DNA of 64,000 bases from Verpa conica (lineage: Eukaryota > Ascomycota > Pezizomycetes > Pezizales > Morchellaceae). The stretch is from assembly GCA_033030425.1 (NCBI GenBank), contig JAUFSD010000007.1:1798001-1862000 (forward strand), written 5' to 3'. Shown in pieces: positions 25,458-37,005 of the stretch; position 1 is the stretch's first letter, and each line of letters begins with the position of its first letter. The translations under genes and the position numbers were made by a program. The notes below the pieces were generated by a model, which worked only from the letters and a program-made list of their open reading frames with translations, was not told where the DNA came from and did no database searches.

Positions 25458-25749
25458 GGGAGCGTAAATCTGTTTACTACCGGTGGTAATTAGAGTACAA
25501 AACACTAGACTCCAGCGCTTGTACGTACTACTCTCACTGAATCCAGCACCCTGTACTTGAGTAAAAACTAATTTACTGAAACAGGTGCTTAGATATTAGT
25601 GATAATGGCTTACCTCTTTGGTGGCCTAGTCAATTTTCCACCTAGTTAAGTTAACTAATGCTAATTGTTAGTACCTGACCTACAGGGTGCTGGAATCTAG
25701 CGTTTTTGTACTTTAATTTACCACCGATAGTAAACCGATTTACGCTTCC
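25458..25749. mobile_element. MITE with about 60-bp terminal inverted repeats
   Basis: A 292-bp element. The left arm starts GGGAGCGTAAATC and runs about 60 nt to TCCAGC; the right arm is its imperfect inverse, ending GATTTACGCTTCC. A second pair, CCAGCACCCTGTA and TACAGGGTGCTGG, lies further in, as if the left arm had gained about 30 bp. No coding frame. The flanking duplication is unclear. Confidence 0.7.
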
Positions 25750-25768
25750 ATGATAGACACGGATGTGT

Positions 25769-25879
25769 GAATAAATGAATGAATCAACCATAAGTACATG
25801 GAGCCCAAGCTAGGGCTAAGGTACTCGCACTACACGCCAACGGCCTAAGCCAGCACTAACAAAAATAGCAAAACAAAGG
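25769..25879 (-). mobile_element. short retroelement, longest copy (copy B)
   Basis: A 111-bp insert in reverse orientation flanked by perfect 11-bp duplications CACGGATGTGT (25758-25768 and 25880-25890). Read on the minus strand it ends GGGCTCCATGTACTTATGGTTGATTCATTCATTTATTC, of which the last part is the ATTC-type tail shared with five other inserts. The upstream part (TGGCTTAGGCCG, AGTGCGAGTACC) only weakly resembles RNA polymerase III A and B boxes, and their spacing is too short to trust. It is either a tRNA-related SINE or a truncated LINE end. Confidence 0.7.
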
Positions 25880-25958
25880 CACGGATGTGTATTCAAGGAC
25901 AAGGACCTAAGAAAGAGATTTATTCAAACAAGACTCAACTACTCATCCGTATACGACT

Positions 25959-25988
25959 CCATGTACTTATGATTAATTCACTCACTCA
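25959..25988 (+). mobile_element. 5'-truncated retroelement 3' end (copy C)
   Basis: A 30-bp insert, CCATGTACTTATGATTAATT plus an ACTC/ATTC tail, between two perfect 17-bp copies of CTCATCCGTATACGACT (25942-25958 and 25989-26005). This is the clearest target-site duplication in the window. Confidence 0.8.
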
Positions 25989-26136
25989 CTCATCCGTATA
26001 CGACTAAGACCCCCCAAGACCCTAATCATAATAATATCAAGATGAAAAAAAAAAAAAAATTATTTCATCTATTAAAACTATAAATGAACCAAAATCAGTT
26101 TATATCACTAACCACCAATACCAGGACAGAACAACA

Positions 26137-26499
26137 ATGTCTCGCGAAATACTCATCCCAGGCGCAGTCTACATTCAAGATCTCAAAGCAAGGGTTGCAA
26201 ACACGCAACAAACAATAGACCACCTCAGACAAAGACTCGATTTTATCGAGCACGAAGAGCTACCAGGTGTTATTTCCCGATATGCACAGCTCTCGCAGAT
26301 GCTTCGACAGCATAATAGTGATGATCGGGGCGCACTCGTGCAGGAGCGTGAGGGACTAGCGGGCTTGGTTGATAAATTGGAGAAAGAGAGACGTCGCTCT
26401 GGGGTGCGTTTGGTTGGGTACTTATCGGTTCTGAATACGCTTAGATTGGAGTTTGAGATTACGGAAGCGAATGTGGAGATCCATAGTTGGCTTTGGTAG
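26137..26499 (+). CDS. small coiled-coil protein, unknown function
   Basis: A single exon of 120 residues with start context AACAATGTC. Residues about 12-85 are rich in Leu, Arg, Glu and Gln with heptad-like spacing (RVANTQQTIDHLRQRLDF; LVDKLEKERRR), which suggests a coiled coil. There is no signal peptide or membrane segment. I do not recognise a family. A possible intron cannot be excluded near the C-terminal end, where the last ten residues (ITEANVEIHSWLW) are less helical. A poly-A run (about 26045-26058) lies 80 bp upstream. Confidence 0.5.
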   Translation: MSREILIPGAVYIQDLKARVANTQQTIDHLRQRLDFIEHEELPGVISRYAQLSQMLRQHNSDDRGALVQEREGLAGLVDKLEKERRRSGVRLVGYLSVLNTLRLEFEITEANVEIHSWLW

Positions 26500-27460
26500 G
26501 GTTTAATTCGGGAGTATATAGAGGGTTTAGTTCTTTGGGTTGGGTTTTTGGTGTTTAGGGCTGTTGTGTCTGTTGACATGGGTGCCCCGAGGAGAAGAGT
26601 ATAAGAGTTAGAGCTTTGGTATAGGTATATTAAGGTCAACTAAGTGCTTCTAGGTAGATTTTAGTATTCTCTGAATAGGTGATCAGAATGCGTAATATCC
26701 AACAGACACACTAAGCTTTATGTCTCAGGCTCGGGAGCAGCACTTGATTAGGTAAGCCCTAGCTTTATGTGGTAAGGCTAACTAAGGATACTCGCCGCAT
26801 ATCAGGAATGCGCTTATTGTGTCTACTTCCGAGAGTTTGCAGTACCTGTGATGGTTAGGATTTTCTTCAGTATTGGGGAAGTAGTCAAAATAATGAGGTG
26901 CTGAAACTTAATATTAGCAAGGCTAGATACATAAACTATATAGATAATATCGATGGCTATGGTCGAGGTATGCTGGTGATTTGCTGGATGGGCTAGAGAC
27001 GTGTAGAAGATTTCAAGAAGCTCTATCAAAATCTATTAAATATATGTTTCTTTTGTATCGCTACTGACATCCAGCTTTTGTGCGGCTCATGTGTGGGAAG
27101 CATAGCTACGGCACAGTCACCACCACAACAACCCGGTCCGGTCAAAGATACCCATCTCGGCGAACACAGCTGGACACCGGGTGGGTTTATTCTTGTTGGA
27201 TACCGGTCGGAGGGGATTTTGTAATGTGGGGATCCGAGGAGGGGTTGAAAGGACCCGGGCTATTTTGGGCGGGGTTGGCTGGGTATAACTACACGCGGTG
27301 TCTCTCTGCAGACGTTTGTATCTGCACTTGATTGTCTGTCGCTCATTACATACACAATACATATTCGACAATCAGAAACATCATATACAAGTACTCTCCG
27401 TCTACAGATAATATAATAGCTCAGTGGAGAAAAGGCATACATATACAGGATAGTCCTAAC
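26500..27460. other. intergenic
   Basis: No gene seen. It should hold the terminator of the coiled-coil gene and the promoter of the F-box gene. A frame continues 43 codons upstream of the chosen F-box start but begins with no good context. Confidence 0.4.
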
Positions 27461-30400
27461 ATGGATCACAGCCAGTCACTCACTGGGCCAAAGGGCCGGT
27501 CCGAACACAGACGGAGACACTCACTATCACGGAGCTTAGCAACATGGGGCACCAACAGCGGCAAGAGAATGTCGGGATGGGTGGGAAAGGTCTATGGCAG
27601 CAGTCCCCGGGGGGCTCCTCTCTCTCGGCCACTCCCACCTCCCCCGCTGCCCCCGCTGCCCGCAAAGTACCCCGTACATTCCCGTAGCCATCGTCTGAGC
27701 GTACTATCGTTCTCGACCCCTACCCTACTCCCGGCGTCTTTCAATGTGCCCCTAACCCCACCCCCGTCCCCGCCGATGTCCATATCGTCCATGGAGACGT
27801 CTTTCCAGGAGCCTATAGCAGTGTTTCCGGGTCTTTGTCCACCTCCACGGGTTGATCTGAGCACCCGCCTGCCAACCCCACCAGAGTCCGAGAAGTCTTC
27901 CCATTCCCGTCTAGCCACCCCAGAGCCTGGGAAGCATTCCCACTCCCACTCCCATCTACAGACCCCAGAGCCTGGGAAACACTCCCATGCCCACTCCCAC
28001 TCTCATCCAAACCTACAGACCCCACAGTCTTCCCATTCCCGTGTACCAACTCCACCATTGCCCCGAACCCCCCACATCAATGTCCTGACAAAGGTGCAAA
28101 GGCCTTTCTCTGATTTAGCAGCCCCCAATCAAAATACCCAAACCCCCCAGTCAACCCCACCTGACGTGCAAAGCCCCCAATTCCATCTGCCACCCCCACC
28201 AATCCCCGAATCCCCTTCCCCCTCGTCGAACCTGCGGCACTCCCACTCCCGTAAACGGTCAGTATCTGCAAGTCTGGCTGACTCCTTCACCCTACTTGGC
28301 CGAAGAAGACGCAACAACGCCACAAACCCTCCCACTGTCCCACTAGATCTTAAGATTCTCCCCCACACACCAGCACCAAAACCAGAGAAGCAGAGAAAGA
28401 GACCTTCCCGCCGAGCTACGTCATCTCCACCCCCACCACCAATACCACCAAAATACCCACGCAACACCCTCCCGGTGCCTATCTCAATCCCCAAGATGGA
28501 TTCTCTCCTGCTGCCTGAATTGTCATTTTCACATTCACCACTGATGCCCATCCCAAGAGCAGTCCCATCGCCGTTACAACTGCAGCCAAAATCCCCCTTG
28601 AGGAAGAGGGGCTCTAAAGTACCTGGCTCTCCTATCCGAATGGGCATCACAAGGAGCTTGAGAAGCGAGAGGAGGACCTTGATCATGCAGCCATCAGAGA
28701 GGGAGAGCCGAGAGTTCACAAAACAGAGTACTATAAAAGTGCAACAGCGACTAGCAGAAGTTGAGGCAGCGAGAATGAACATGTCGTTACTTCTACAGCC
28801 AGAACTGTTTGATGAGCTCCATGCAAAGCTGGCAGTTCCAGATACGGACGAAAAGAGGGATTCTTATACAAGCCTTGATGGGATCCTGTCTTCTTATGCG
28901 TCTTCTAGTAGTAGTAGTGGTTCTACGGAGAAGAACACCCCCGAGAAGACTAATACTAAGCTGTCTGCATCGTCGCGGGAATCACTTCGGCTTTCTGCGG
29001 TGGTTCCGGAGAAGTATGCTCATCTGGGTGTGCCTCCGGCTTTCCAGCTTGCAATTGCTAGTCCATTGCCGAAGAAGTGGCAGGGGGTTAAACAGAGTGT
29101 CTATACGCTACCTAGCCCTCAAACACCGGTTAAAGATAATGAGGTATACGGGGGTTGGGGAAATGCAGCTATCGCTGTTTCTGCGTCTTCATCTACTTTA
29201 TCGCTTGATATTGAGGTCGCGTTCTCTAGTCTTGGCGGGTTTGGGTCGGGGGGTATTTGGCGTAAGATTGGAACATTGGTAATCCCACCTTCTCCTAAGT
29301 ATAAAATATAACTGGCTAAGATAAGTACAGCTCGAGCCTTGGGATCTTGCACGGCTAGCGCGTGTATCTAAACGGGTCAAGAGGGCTGTCGAGCCATTGC
29401 TCTATGAATCTATTAATCTACGACCAAATTATCCACATGGGTTTTCGTACTCTTACCTCTCACACCTATTATCCAGTCTTCACAGCACGCAGAACAAGCC
29501 GAAGTTGCAAAAGTGGACAAAGAGCTTCCGCCTTGGAAAAGGCTGGGAGGAAAACCAGATCATCCTACTCGATAATGGGGTGTTTCTGATGGACGAAGAG
29601 GTCACTGATAACTATGGAATGGTAGTGGTGAGTAAAGAGGATGTCGAAGAGCTCATAGAAGAAGAAGGTCTTCTCGGTGATGGTGGTATCAAGGAAGTAA
29701 ACGCCTATATGAGCGACATTCTCGAGCGTACTCCGAACCTTGCATCTCTTACATGGGACTCCCCAATCCCTCTCCGTAGCCAGTTAATCTCAACAATCGC
29801 CGGTATCAAATCTATCAGCACTCTCAACCTAAACCTATCGCAGCCGATGCGGAAGGAGCGACGTAGGGATGGATCGCCGCTGCTCCAGTGGGCGAATCTT
29901 GCGAAATACCGGCCGAATATTCAAGCTTTCTCCACACTGCCGCTTGTGGAGTTGAGGCTATCAAATTTACCGACGAGGGGTGGAAAATGGTGGAAACAGG
30001 TATGGTATCTCATCGCGGCATCAGTTGATACGCTTCGTATCCTGGCCTTAGAGATGCCGCATATCAACCATGAGCGGTATCAGTACTTGTTTGATCGGTA
30101 CCATCGGATCTACCACGTCCCTGAGCATGATGAAGACGAGCGCCATCTCAAGACACCTCCAGTATTTGACTGGAACGGGTATAGCGTAGCTAAAAAGGAA
30201 CTGGGACACCCGGATAAGAAGCTGCAGATCCACACCCTTGAACTTACCGGCTTCGTGGTAGATGAGAAGATCCTCAACTGGGAGATCCAGACTGGCACTC
30301 TCAAGAACCTTGTACTCCTAGGATGTATCGAGCGCGCTGGGTTCCGGATCACAAAGGACTGCTGGCGCGGTATTGAAGTTTTTAGATCTACCGGGCTGGG

Positions 30401-31016
30401 TTTCATGGAGCGTGTGCTTGAGTCCCTTTACACGTCTACCGGCAACGGAAAGCGGAAGGAGATTTGTTTCCTAACAGACCAACATGAACACACGGAGCGA
30501 GAAGCGCTGGATATGCTACGGCGTGTCGTCATCAACGCATTCCCGAGGTGTGGCGAGAGGGTAGGGAGGCTAGTCTTGAAAGAGCAATGGGCTCTTGGGA
30601 AGGAGGAGCTCGGGAAGGTGTTTTCTGGGGTTTGTGGAGCGGGCGGGTTAACAGAGATGGCGGTGGCTGTGGAGAATAGTACCGATGCGTGGACAGCTTT
30701 TCTAGATGGGCTGGGAAAGTGTGGGGATTTGAGGAAGGTGCATGTGCTTAATGGGTTCTCGTACCAGGTTGAGAGCGGGTACGGGAGTGGCGCTGGCGCG
30801 CAGAGGAGGCTTGTCGTTAATGATGCGGAGGCAATAGTGGAGGCACTAGTAGAAGCCTGGGAGCAGGGCTCGGGGATGGAACTGGAGGGATTCGTTGTGG
30901 CGGTTAGTAGGGCTGCTTGGAGAATCATGAGAACCCAAGGAGGGAAATGGGGGGTATTAAGAATCCCTGGATCGCTGAAGGAGGTCATAGTAGGTGGGGT
31001 TGAGTCATTTCCTTAA
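27461..31016 (+). CDS. F-box protein with long disordered N-terminus and leucine-rich C-terminus
   Basis: Two long frames look like separate genes but join as exons 27461-29278 and 29331-31016 (1167 residues). The 52-nt intron GTAATC...GTACAG is phase 0. Joining creates IWRKIGTL-LEPWDLARLARV followed by SKRVKRAVEPLLYESI, the usual second half of a fungal F-box, which neither frame has alone. The usual start of the motif (LPxE) is degenerate here. Residues 1-600 are Pro/Ser/His-rich with a tandem TPEPGKHSHSHSH-type repeat near 150-195. Residues after 640 have irregular Leu-rich repeats. F-box proteins bind Skp1 and select targets for ubiquitination. ATG 27461 has context CTAACATGG; the frame stays open upstream. 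If splicing were wrong, the second frame would lack an ATG start. Confidence 0.7.
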
Positions 31017-32193
31017 GAGTTAGATTAGAGTTGCTGTATTTGGCGTTTGGGGGGTTCGCGGTGCGGATCATGTATGGGATTATATCTGCTGTATTTGGAG
31101 TTTCGTTCTTTTAGATCCTGGTTAGATTAGAGGCTTTATAGATAGTAGGAGCATGGTCAGAACCAGAGAGAAAGTTAGAGCCAATTTCATTAAGGGATCA
31201 AGTTCAGGCCATTCCAAGTGATGGGCGCTTAGTCGGTGCTACCAACTGGGTCTGCCGGCCAAGTATTTCTCCTATCAAGAAACCCTAACCCTTATCTATT
31301 GACAGAATGGCTTGGAACCTTCGCTTCAGGCAGGACACCCGACCCCAGGAAATTTTGAGCCTCAATATCTTATGCACACCTCTCTCACAAACCTCATATC
31401 ACTTCGAGATGCGGTAGTAGACATACGAGAAGCTCAACTCTAATAGGTAAGCGGATCTAGATAACCTCATCAACTTGATTCCCCTTGCATCTGTGGATGG
31501 GGGTTCTGTGCTGCGAAGATGAGGTTTAGGGTTGGTGATGAGGATGTGAAGATTCACGGCGGGAGGGCATGTAGTTATGGCTGTGCTACTCGGCTACAGA
31601 TAACCGATTTATATACTAGGTTTTTGATGATCTTTACTGAAAATTTATGAACCGGGTACTGCCTGGGCTGTACCGCATACATACATGTAGCTAATATTTT
31701 GGTGAGGTTTACTGATATGAACACATGTATGTATATGATCGGGATTGGGGTTGGAGATAAAATGCATCAGGATACGCTTTGAGCAGGTTCTGCTATACTC
31801 GTCCCCAGGAAAAGTCGAGAACAGGGGGGGTAATATGCGTGGAGGTGTATGTAACTTCGCCTAGCCAGCAACCCCGGAATAAGGCCACTCTTGCAAAGTC
31901 TTACCCCCATTACCAGGAATTGGTACAGGTATTGGTATGATATCAAAATACATCCTTCAGCAACTTAAGCACCCTGTTTTTCTGGTTTCTTTCTTTCGCT
32001 GAAAGACGGGCATTTGACCTAAAGCAACCCCCCCCATGACTATGTTGCACAGCCACGGAAAACTACACAGCCCCAAAGAACTCCCACAAAAGTTCTATTT
32101 AACGTAAAGCCTAGCGAGTGACTCCCTGAAATCTAATTCAACGCCCCACATCATAAACACAAACCTCTCCCCCCCCGGTCGCAGCTAACGAAG
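31017..32193. other. intergenic
   Basis: No gene seen. It contains a telomere-like motif at 31280-31292, an imperfect inverted repeat around 31675-31735 (CATACATACATGT / ACATGTATGTAT), and the presumed promoter of the CorA-like gene. Confidence 0.45.
31280..31292 (+). repeat. interstitial telomere-like motif
   Basis: AAACCCTAACCCT about 0.9 kb upstream of the CorA-like start codon. Confidence 0.65.
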
Positions 32194-34244
32194 ATGCCAG
32201 AAGATCCTAAAGGAAGCTCGCGAAAATTTATAAAGGAGGTCTACACTTCAGGGCTATCCAGGAAAGAGAACAAGGCTGTGATAAAAGACTATACATTCGT
32301 CTGGGATGGTGAGTAGGCCAGGAATTGATTAGATCACGTGCAAGCGGACAAAGTTGACGCTCACTAGATTCGGGGCTTTTGAAGAAGTTGGTTGTAAACT
32401 ATAGGCATTTTCAAGATGCGGAAGCACTGAGCTTGTTTTTTAAGGATGAGAATGAGGTGGGTGAAGAGTTTTTTAAGCCTATGATATATAAGACTCTTGA
32501 AGGATATCTTTTTTTTTATTTTAATAATTCTTTTCTTTCCTTTTCTTATTTTCCATTGGGTTTTTAGAAGATGGTAAAGGAACCTAGCACGAGCCTTCCT
32601 ACTATCAGAAAAATGTTAGTAAAAGATATTCCTTGACCAACTCTATTCCAACTTCAGATGAATAATTTGTTGTTACCAGGCTTGTCGACCGCCACTGGGC
32701 TGTTGAGGAGGCTAAAGCGGCATTCCTTAAAGGCTTTGGTGTTTATGACCTTATTACTTGTGTGACGGGGAAGAGAGGCCCCACGCTGCGCCGCCACCAC
32801 TCCAATGAGGTGACCCAGAAGCGGAAACTCAACACGATAGAGCGCGATATACCGTTCGATGCCAGTGCGAACTGCTCAAACTTTGTGGTGCTCCCGGGGC
32901 AAGGGCCCGGGGAGGGTTCTCGAGGGTTTGACGGAGACCTGTATGCTGTGTTCGACTTGTTCACCCTGGATGATCGTATCCCTCTATCCATCAGCAGGCC
33001 TGTTGGGCAGCGAATGATGACTCTGGACTCAGCTTATGCGACTCAGAAGCAGAGAGGTTCTACTCCAGAGGAAGATTCTAAGCGTGAGTTCCCGATGACG
33101 TTTGCGGAAGAGTTGATGGCGACTACTCCTTCTGTTCGGGATATTCTGAGGCAGACAAAGTCGTTTTGGATCCCGTATTCTATGTCTGATGATATTATGC
33201 CTCGGACTTTGGTCTTCTTTACGACAGACCTTGAGAGGTCGTGGCAGACTTTTGATGTTAGCACTGATGATGAGGTGCAGAACTTTACTGGCATCAGTAA
33301 TAGACAGCAGGCTTTCGACTTTATATCGGGTCAGATATTGTTTCGGTTCTTTAATAATGATCTTGCGTCAAAGTGGGCGGAAGTTATTATGGCATGCACT
33401 GAGCATGTAATGTCTTTGGTAAATCTCCAACAATCCTTACATCATATTACTACTACTAAGGAGGTGCACGCTCCGATAAACAGAAAGCCAGCATAATGAC
33501 CGAAACAACAACGGAACTTGCTCAAAAGATTTGGGAAGGGGAGGTGTTTTGGAAGTACCTCGATCAAACAATGGATAAACAGATTGAAGTACTACAGATG
33601 TTCTGCAGGGAGCTGAAGGCCAGTGAGACGAGGAATTTCCCACTTATAAACCTGGAGGATGAAGACATGCAATGGATAAATACGCAATTCACAAAACTCA
33701 AGCGCCTCATCGCCCAAAACCTTGTTGAACCAACACATACAAATATGCAAATGGTAAGGTTATGTCGGCTAACTATGTTTGATTTGAAATGTTGACTATG
33801 GGTAAATAGCTTTTTACAATTGCATCACTCCGTGAAGCACAGACAGCGAATGCATATGGAGCATCGATGAACCGCCTAAGCTGGGTGACTGTGAGTGACT
33901 TACCCGCACTGAGTCATAGAGAATCGCCACTGTGGCTAATTTTTATTTAGTTTATATTCCTACCCCTTACTTTTCTAACGGTAGAAGCTCACAATACTTA
34001 TAAAAAAAAAACGACTACCGGGCTAACAACCAGGGGTTACAAATAGGGGGTCTTTGGAATGAATGTGGACACCTTCAAGGAAAACCCATCTATCGTGTGG
34101 TATGTAGTCGGGACAGTACCTGTTTTGGCTGTGGTATTCTTGACTTGGTTTGCTACTCGAAAATTCCTTTTAGTTAGGAATCGGAAACCGGGATTCCGCG
34201 ACTCGTATGTTACAAATCTAGACCTATCTCAAAAGATAAGCTAA
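32194..34244 (+). CDS. CorA-like Mg2+/divalent cation transporter
   Basis: Eight exons (32194-32308, 32368-32456, 32568-32614, 32680-33418, 33484-33753, 33810-33890, 33951-33980, 34047-34244) give 522 residues with every phase matching. The C-terminus has the CorA hallmark: a first membrane helix TFIFLPLTFLTGVFGMN ending in the invariant GMN (462-463 for MN), then a second helix at about 472-494. The helix-linker before it (LREAQTANAYGASMNRLSW) and DIMPRTLVFFTTDLERSWQ are typical of the fungal CorA-like group. The large N-terminus should lie in the cytosol. The intron 32457-32567 (donor GTGGGT, 111 nt, long T-runs) is the weakest call; the frame stays open past that donor. A 30-nt exon encodes half of the first helix. 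Confidence 0.85.
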
Positions 34245-35507
34245 CATTAATATAGGGGTCGCTTCAGAGTCTAAACTGATATTTTATGGATATGGTGATA
34301 CAGTATATAGGCTTAATTGGACATTGTGTAACAAATATCTTGATTCGTGTGAAATAAATATGCTTTAATGCATGAGCTACGCAGAGCTGATGCTACAACC
34401 CGGTACGATGATACCAAGTGTAACATAGGCACGCCGATCCTCGCCCATGGCGTATAGGCCGGTCATCAGTGGCACGACTCCAAAGCACCGTTGTATCTCG
34501 ATGGATTAGCTATCACCGGTATCACTAGTCAATGTAGAGCCCTAACCAACGATAACCTCTCAGAACAGCCCAATTGTGCCAGAGGATTTGTTTGAGACCC
34601 AAAAATCTCCATAGGCGGTTTAGTTACAGATTTACCATACGAAAGCCCGGAGATAACCAATCTATCGAGATACCACAATAGATCGATAGTATCCTGAATT
34701 TCTGTAGATAGAAGAGCAACTATAGTTTTATTTGTTTTTCCGGAGTTTACAGGGAGATAAGAGTGAGGCTAGTGCCTACGGGCTTCGTGATAGCCGCAAA
34801 GACCGGGGATTAGTAGCAACGGTAAATGTTAGGAGCTAGCTATTGGATCTGTAGTTACAAAACCGGTTGAGTTGGTTAATTTAATTAATCATACATAAAG
34901 CTGGGGTTTAATAGGATTAAGCCACTGGAGATAGGCTACGATTAGCACAAAGTCCGACTTTTCTTAAGATCTTCATGTATTGCTCCTAGTGATGTAACCA
35001 AGAGCTCGATGCAAGCCTCATATCCCGCAATAAGTGACCAAATGGACATGGATCTACCTGAAAAACAAGCAATGGTGACAACTATAAGATATCAATAGGA
35101 GGATATATTAGTAAAACAGTTTCACAGCCAATACTACGTTGGCTATTTTGCCAAGAACCGTGTTTTTTTACCCTACCATCCTCGTCATCTCTTAGTTCTT
35201 TAGTATAGTTAAGTGACTCGACGCAATACAAATCAGATTTACAACCTAGCAATATTTAATTTCAGCCCAAGTACATGATTATGACCGATCGTAGCAAACT
35301 AGATAGCGACTTCACGGCGATAAAAAAATCTAACTCCGTCCTCTGGCGTAGAGTAGAGAATCCTAACCATGTCGCTATTCGTATATATATCTGATCAAAG
35401 TAGAACAAACTATCAAGAATCAGCTCCCATAACCCTCCTCAACGACTAAGTCTCTAATCTTAATTTCAATATATATCTTATACAGGCTTTTAATCCCTCC
35501 ATCAACC
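34245..35507. other. intergenic
   Basis: No gene seen in 1.26 kb and no strong repeat. It should hold the terminator of the CorA-like gene and the promoter of the dehydrogenase gene. Confidence 0.45.
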
Positions 35508-36578
35508 ATGGCAGAATTCATCTTACAAAATCTCCCTCTACCCTATCCCGACCATTCCTTCGACGGCAAAACGGTAGTCGTCACGGGTTCAAATACAGGC
35601 CTAGGTTTGGAAGCAGCACGTCATTTCACACGTCTCGGCGCGGAGAAGGTCATCCTCGCAGTCCGGAACCTCGAGAAAGGTGAGGCCGCAAAGAAATCTA
35701 TTGAAGATTCAACCGGCCGAACGAATGTCGTTGAGTGTTGGAAGCTGGACATGAGCACATTTTCAGAGACAATCGACTTTATCGAAAAAATACAAAAACT
35801 TCCCCGACTAGATGTACTTGTGTTAAATGCTGCATTGGCCGCAAGCACGTGGAGGACTTCTCTAGATGGGTGGGAAGAAACCTTGCAAGTCAATGTTCTT
35901 TCGACTACATTGCTCGCTCTCCGCCTACTACCGAAGATGGTTTCATCCGCAAAAAAGCACCCGGGATGGACCCCTCGCATGGTCATTGTGTCTTCAGAGG
36001 TCCACGGATTCCCGGCCGTCATTTCGCAATCCCAAGAATGGCCGCTCCCCACCGATAAACTGGGAATTATGGGCTTCTTGAACGATGAGCAGAAGTTCGG
36101 AAAGGATATACCAGATAGATACCCGGTCACTAAACTTTTTGATATCTATATCACCAGGCAGATAGCAAAAATTACCCCGATGAGCGACTCCGAAAGTAAC
36201 ACGCCGGCGGTTATTGTTAATACGCTCAACCCCGGACTTTGCTATTCGGAACTTGGGAGGGAGCTGGGTTGGGGGCACCGTTTGCTTTGCTTTGCTTTTG
36301 CAAGAAGTACCGAGAAAGGAAGTAGGACCTTGGTGGACGCAGCCTCTAAAGGTATAGAAAGTCATGGGAAATACCTTAACTCTTGCAAGATAGCCGCGTA
36401 AGTATCACCAATTCTTCAGTTACTGCAAGTTGTGTACTAATCATACTTCATATATAGGCCATCCCAACAACTAGTTACAAGTGATGAGGGAAACGAGATA
36501 CAGAAGCGAGTATGGGGTGAGATCGTGGATATTTTAGAGGGTGTATCCCCAGGGGTAAAGCATCTGGCAGGCTATTGA
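35508..36578 (+). CDS. short-chain dehydrogenase/reductase
   Basis: Two exons, 35508-36397 and 36458-36578, give 336 residues. The 60-nt intron (GTAAGT...ATATAG) splits an Ala codon. The Rossmann motif TGSNTGLG lies at residues 26-33, with the NAA turn in VLVLNAALA. The catalytic Ser is in IVSSEVHG (162-163) and the catalytic pair in YPVTK (Tyr205, Lys209). The spacing and the TGxNxGLG form match the retinol-dehydrogenase/WW-oxidoreductase-like group that is numerous in fungi. The substrate cannot be told from sequence, and there is no signal peptide. Its neighbours do not suggest a pathway. Confidence 0.88.
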
Positions 36579-36982
36579 GCTTTATATATTAAAACCTGAT
36601 AGAGTGTGAAATATATTATTTGAAGAGGCTGGATTTATCGGCTGGGTTACCCAATCTTGGTATGCACTTGACCCTAACACCTCACTATGGCACCCTCTTA
36701 AAGTGATTAGTAGAAATCTCGGTACCTTTGTCTTAGGGCTAGGAGCGCGTTCTAGGTCGGCGTTATGAAACGTGGATTTTTAAGCATATCCTTAAAGCTT
36801 AGCCTCAGTTTATCCTGGTTTGTCCCTTGAGATAATATAATGCTCTCTCATCGTAAACAACGACAGTTAAGTAGCATTGCTTCCTAGGCCCTTGACATAA
36901 GGTAACGAGATAATTTTTGGATGTAAGGGACTGTACCTAGAATCCGATTTCTACAAACAATTGGTTTTATCTACTTGAGCTT

Positions 36983-37005
36983 ATTTATGATTAACTTATT
37001 CATTC
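36983..37005 (+). mobile_element. 5'-truncated retroelement 3' end (copy D)
   Basis: Only 23 bp, ATTTATGATTAACTTATTCATTC, between ATCTACTTGAGCTT (36969-36982) and ATCTACTTGAACTT (37006-37019), a 14-bp duplication with one mismatch. This is the shortest copy. Confidence 0.65.

Larger units (their letters stand above)
17634..26136. other. gene desert rich in inverted-repeat elements
   Basis: No gene I can support over 8.5 kb. Frames stay below about 90 codons. The right half holds five elements with paired arms (21342-21485, 23209-23340, 23745-23820, 24006-24126, 25458-25749), a TCAA-type microsatellite, and two short retroelement insertions. A telomere-like motif lies at 19156-19166 and a G-rich run at 21001-21036. 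The density of small non-autonomous elements suggests a repeat island. Confidence 0.55.

Noticed and set aside
25769..25879. tRNA gene or tRNA-derived head in retroelement copy B
   Set aside because: A- and B-box-like strings are weak and too close together, and no cloverleaf can be drawn.
28129..28782. 217-codon frame on the minus strand
   Set aside because: It is antisense to the Pro/Ser-rich exon of the F-box gene; its Gly/Val-rich composition is the mirror of Pro codons on the other strand.
30428..30988. 186-codon frame on the minus strand
   Set aside because: Antisense to the second exon of the F-box gene, with no motif of its own.
29331..31016. Second half of the F-box gene as a separate gene
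   Set aside because: The frame opens without an ATG and begins in the middle of an F-box, while an in-phase intron links it to the upstream frame.
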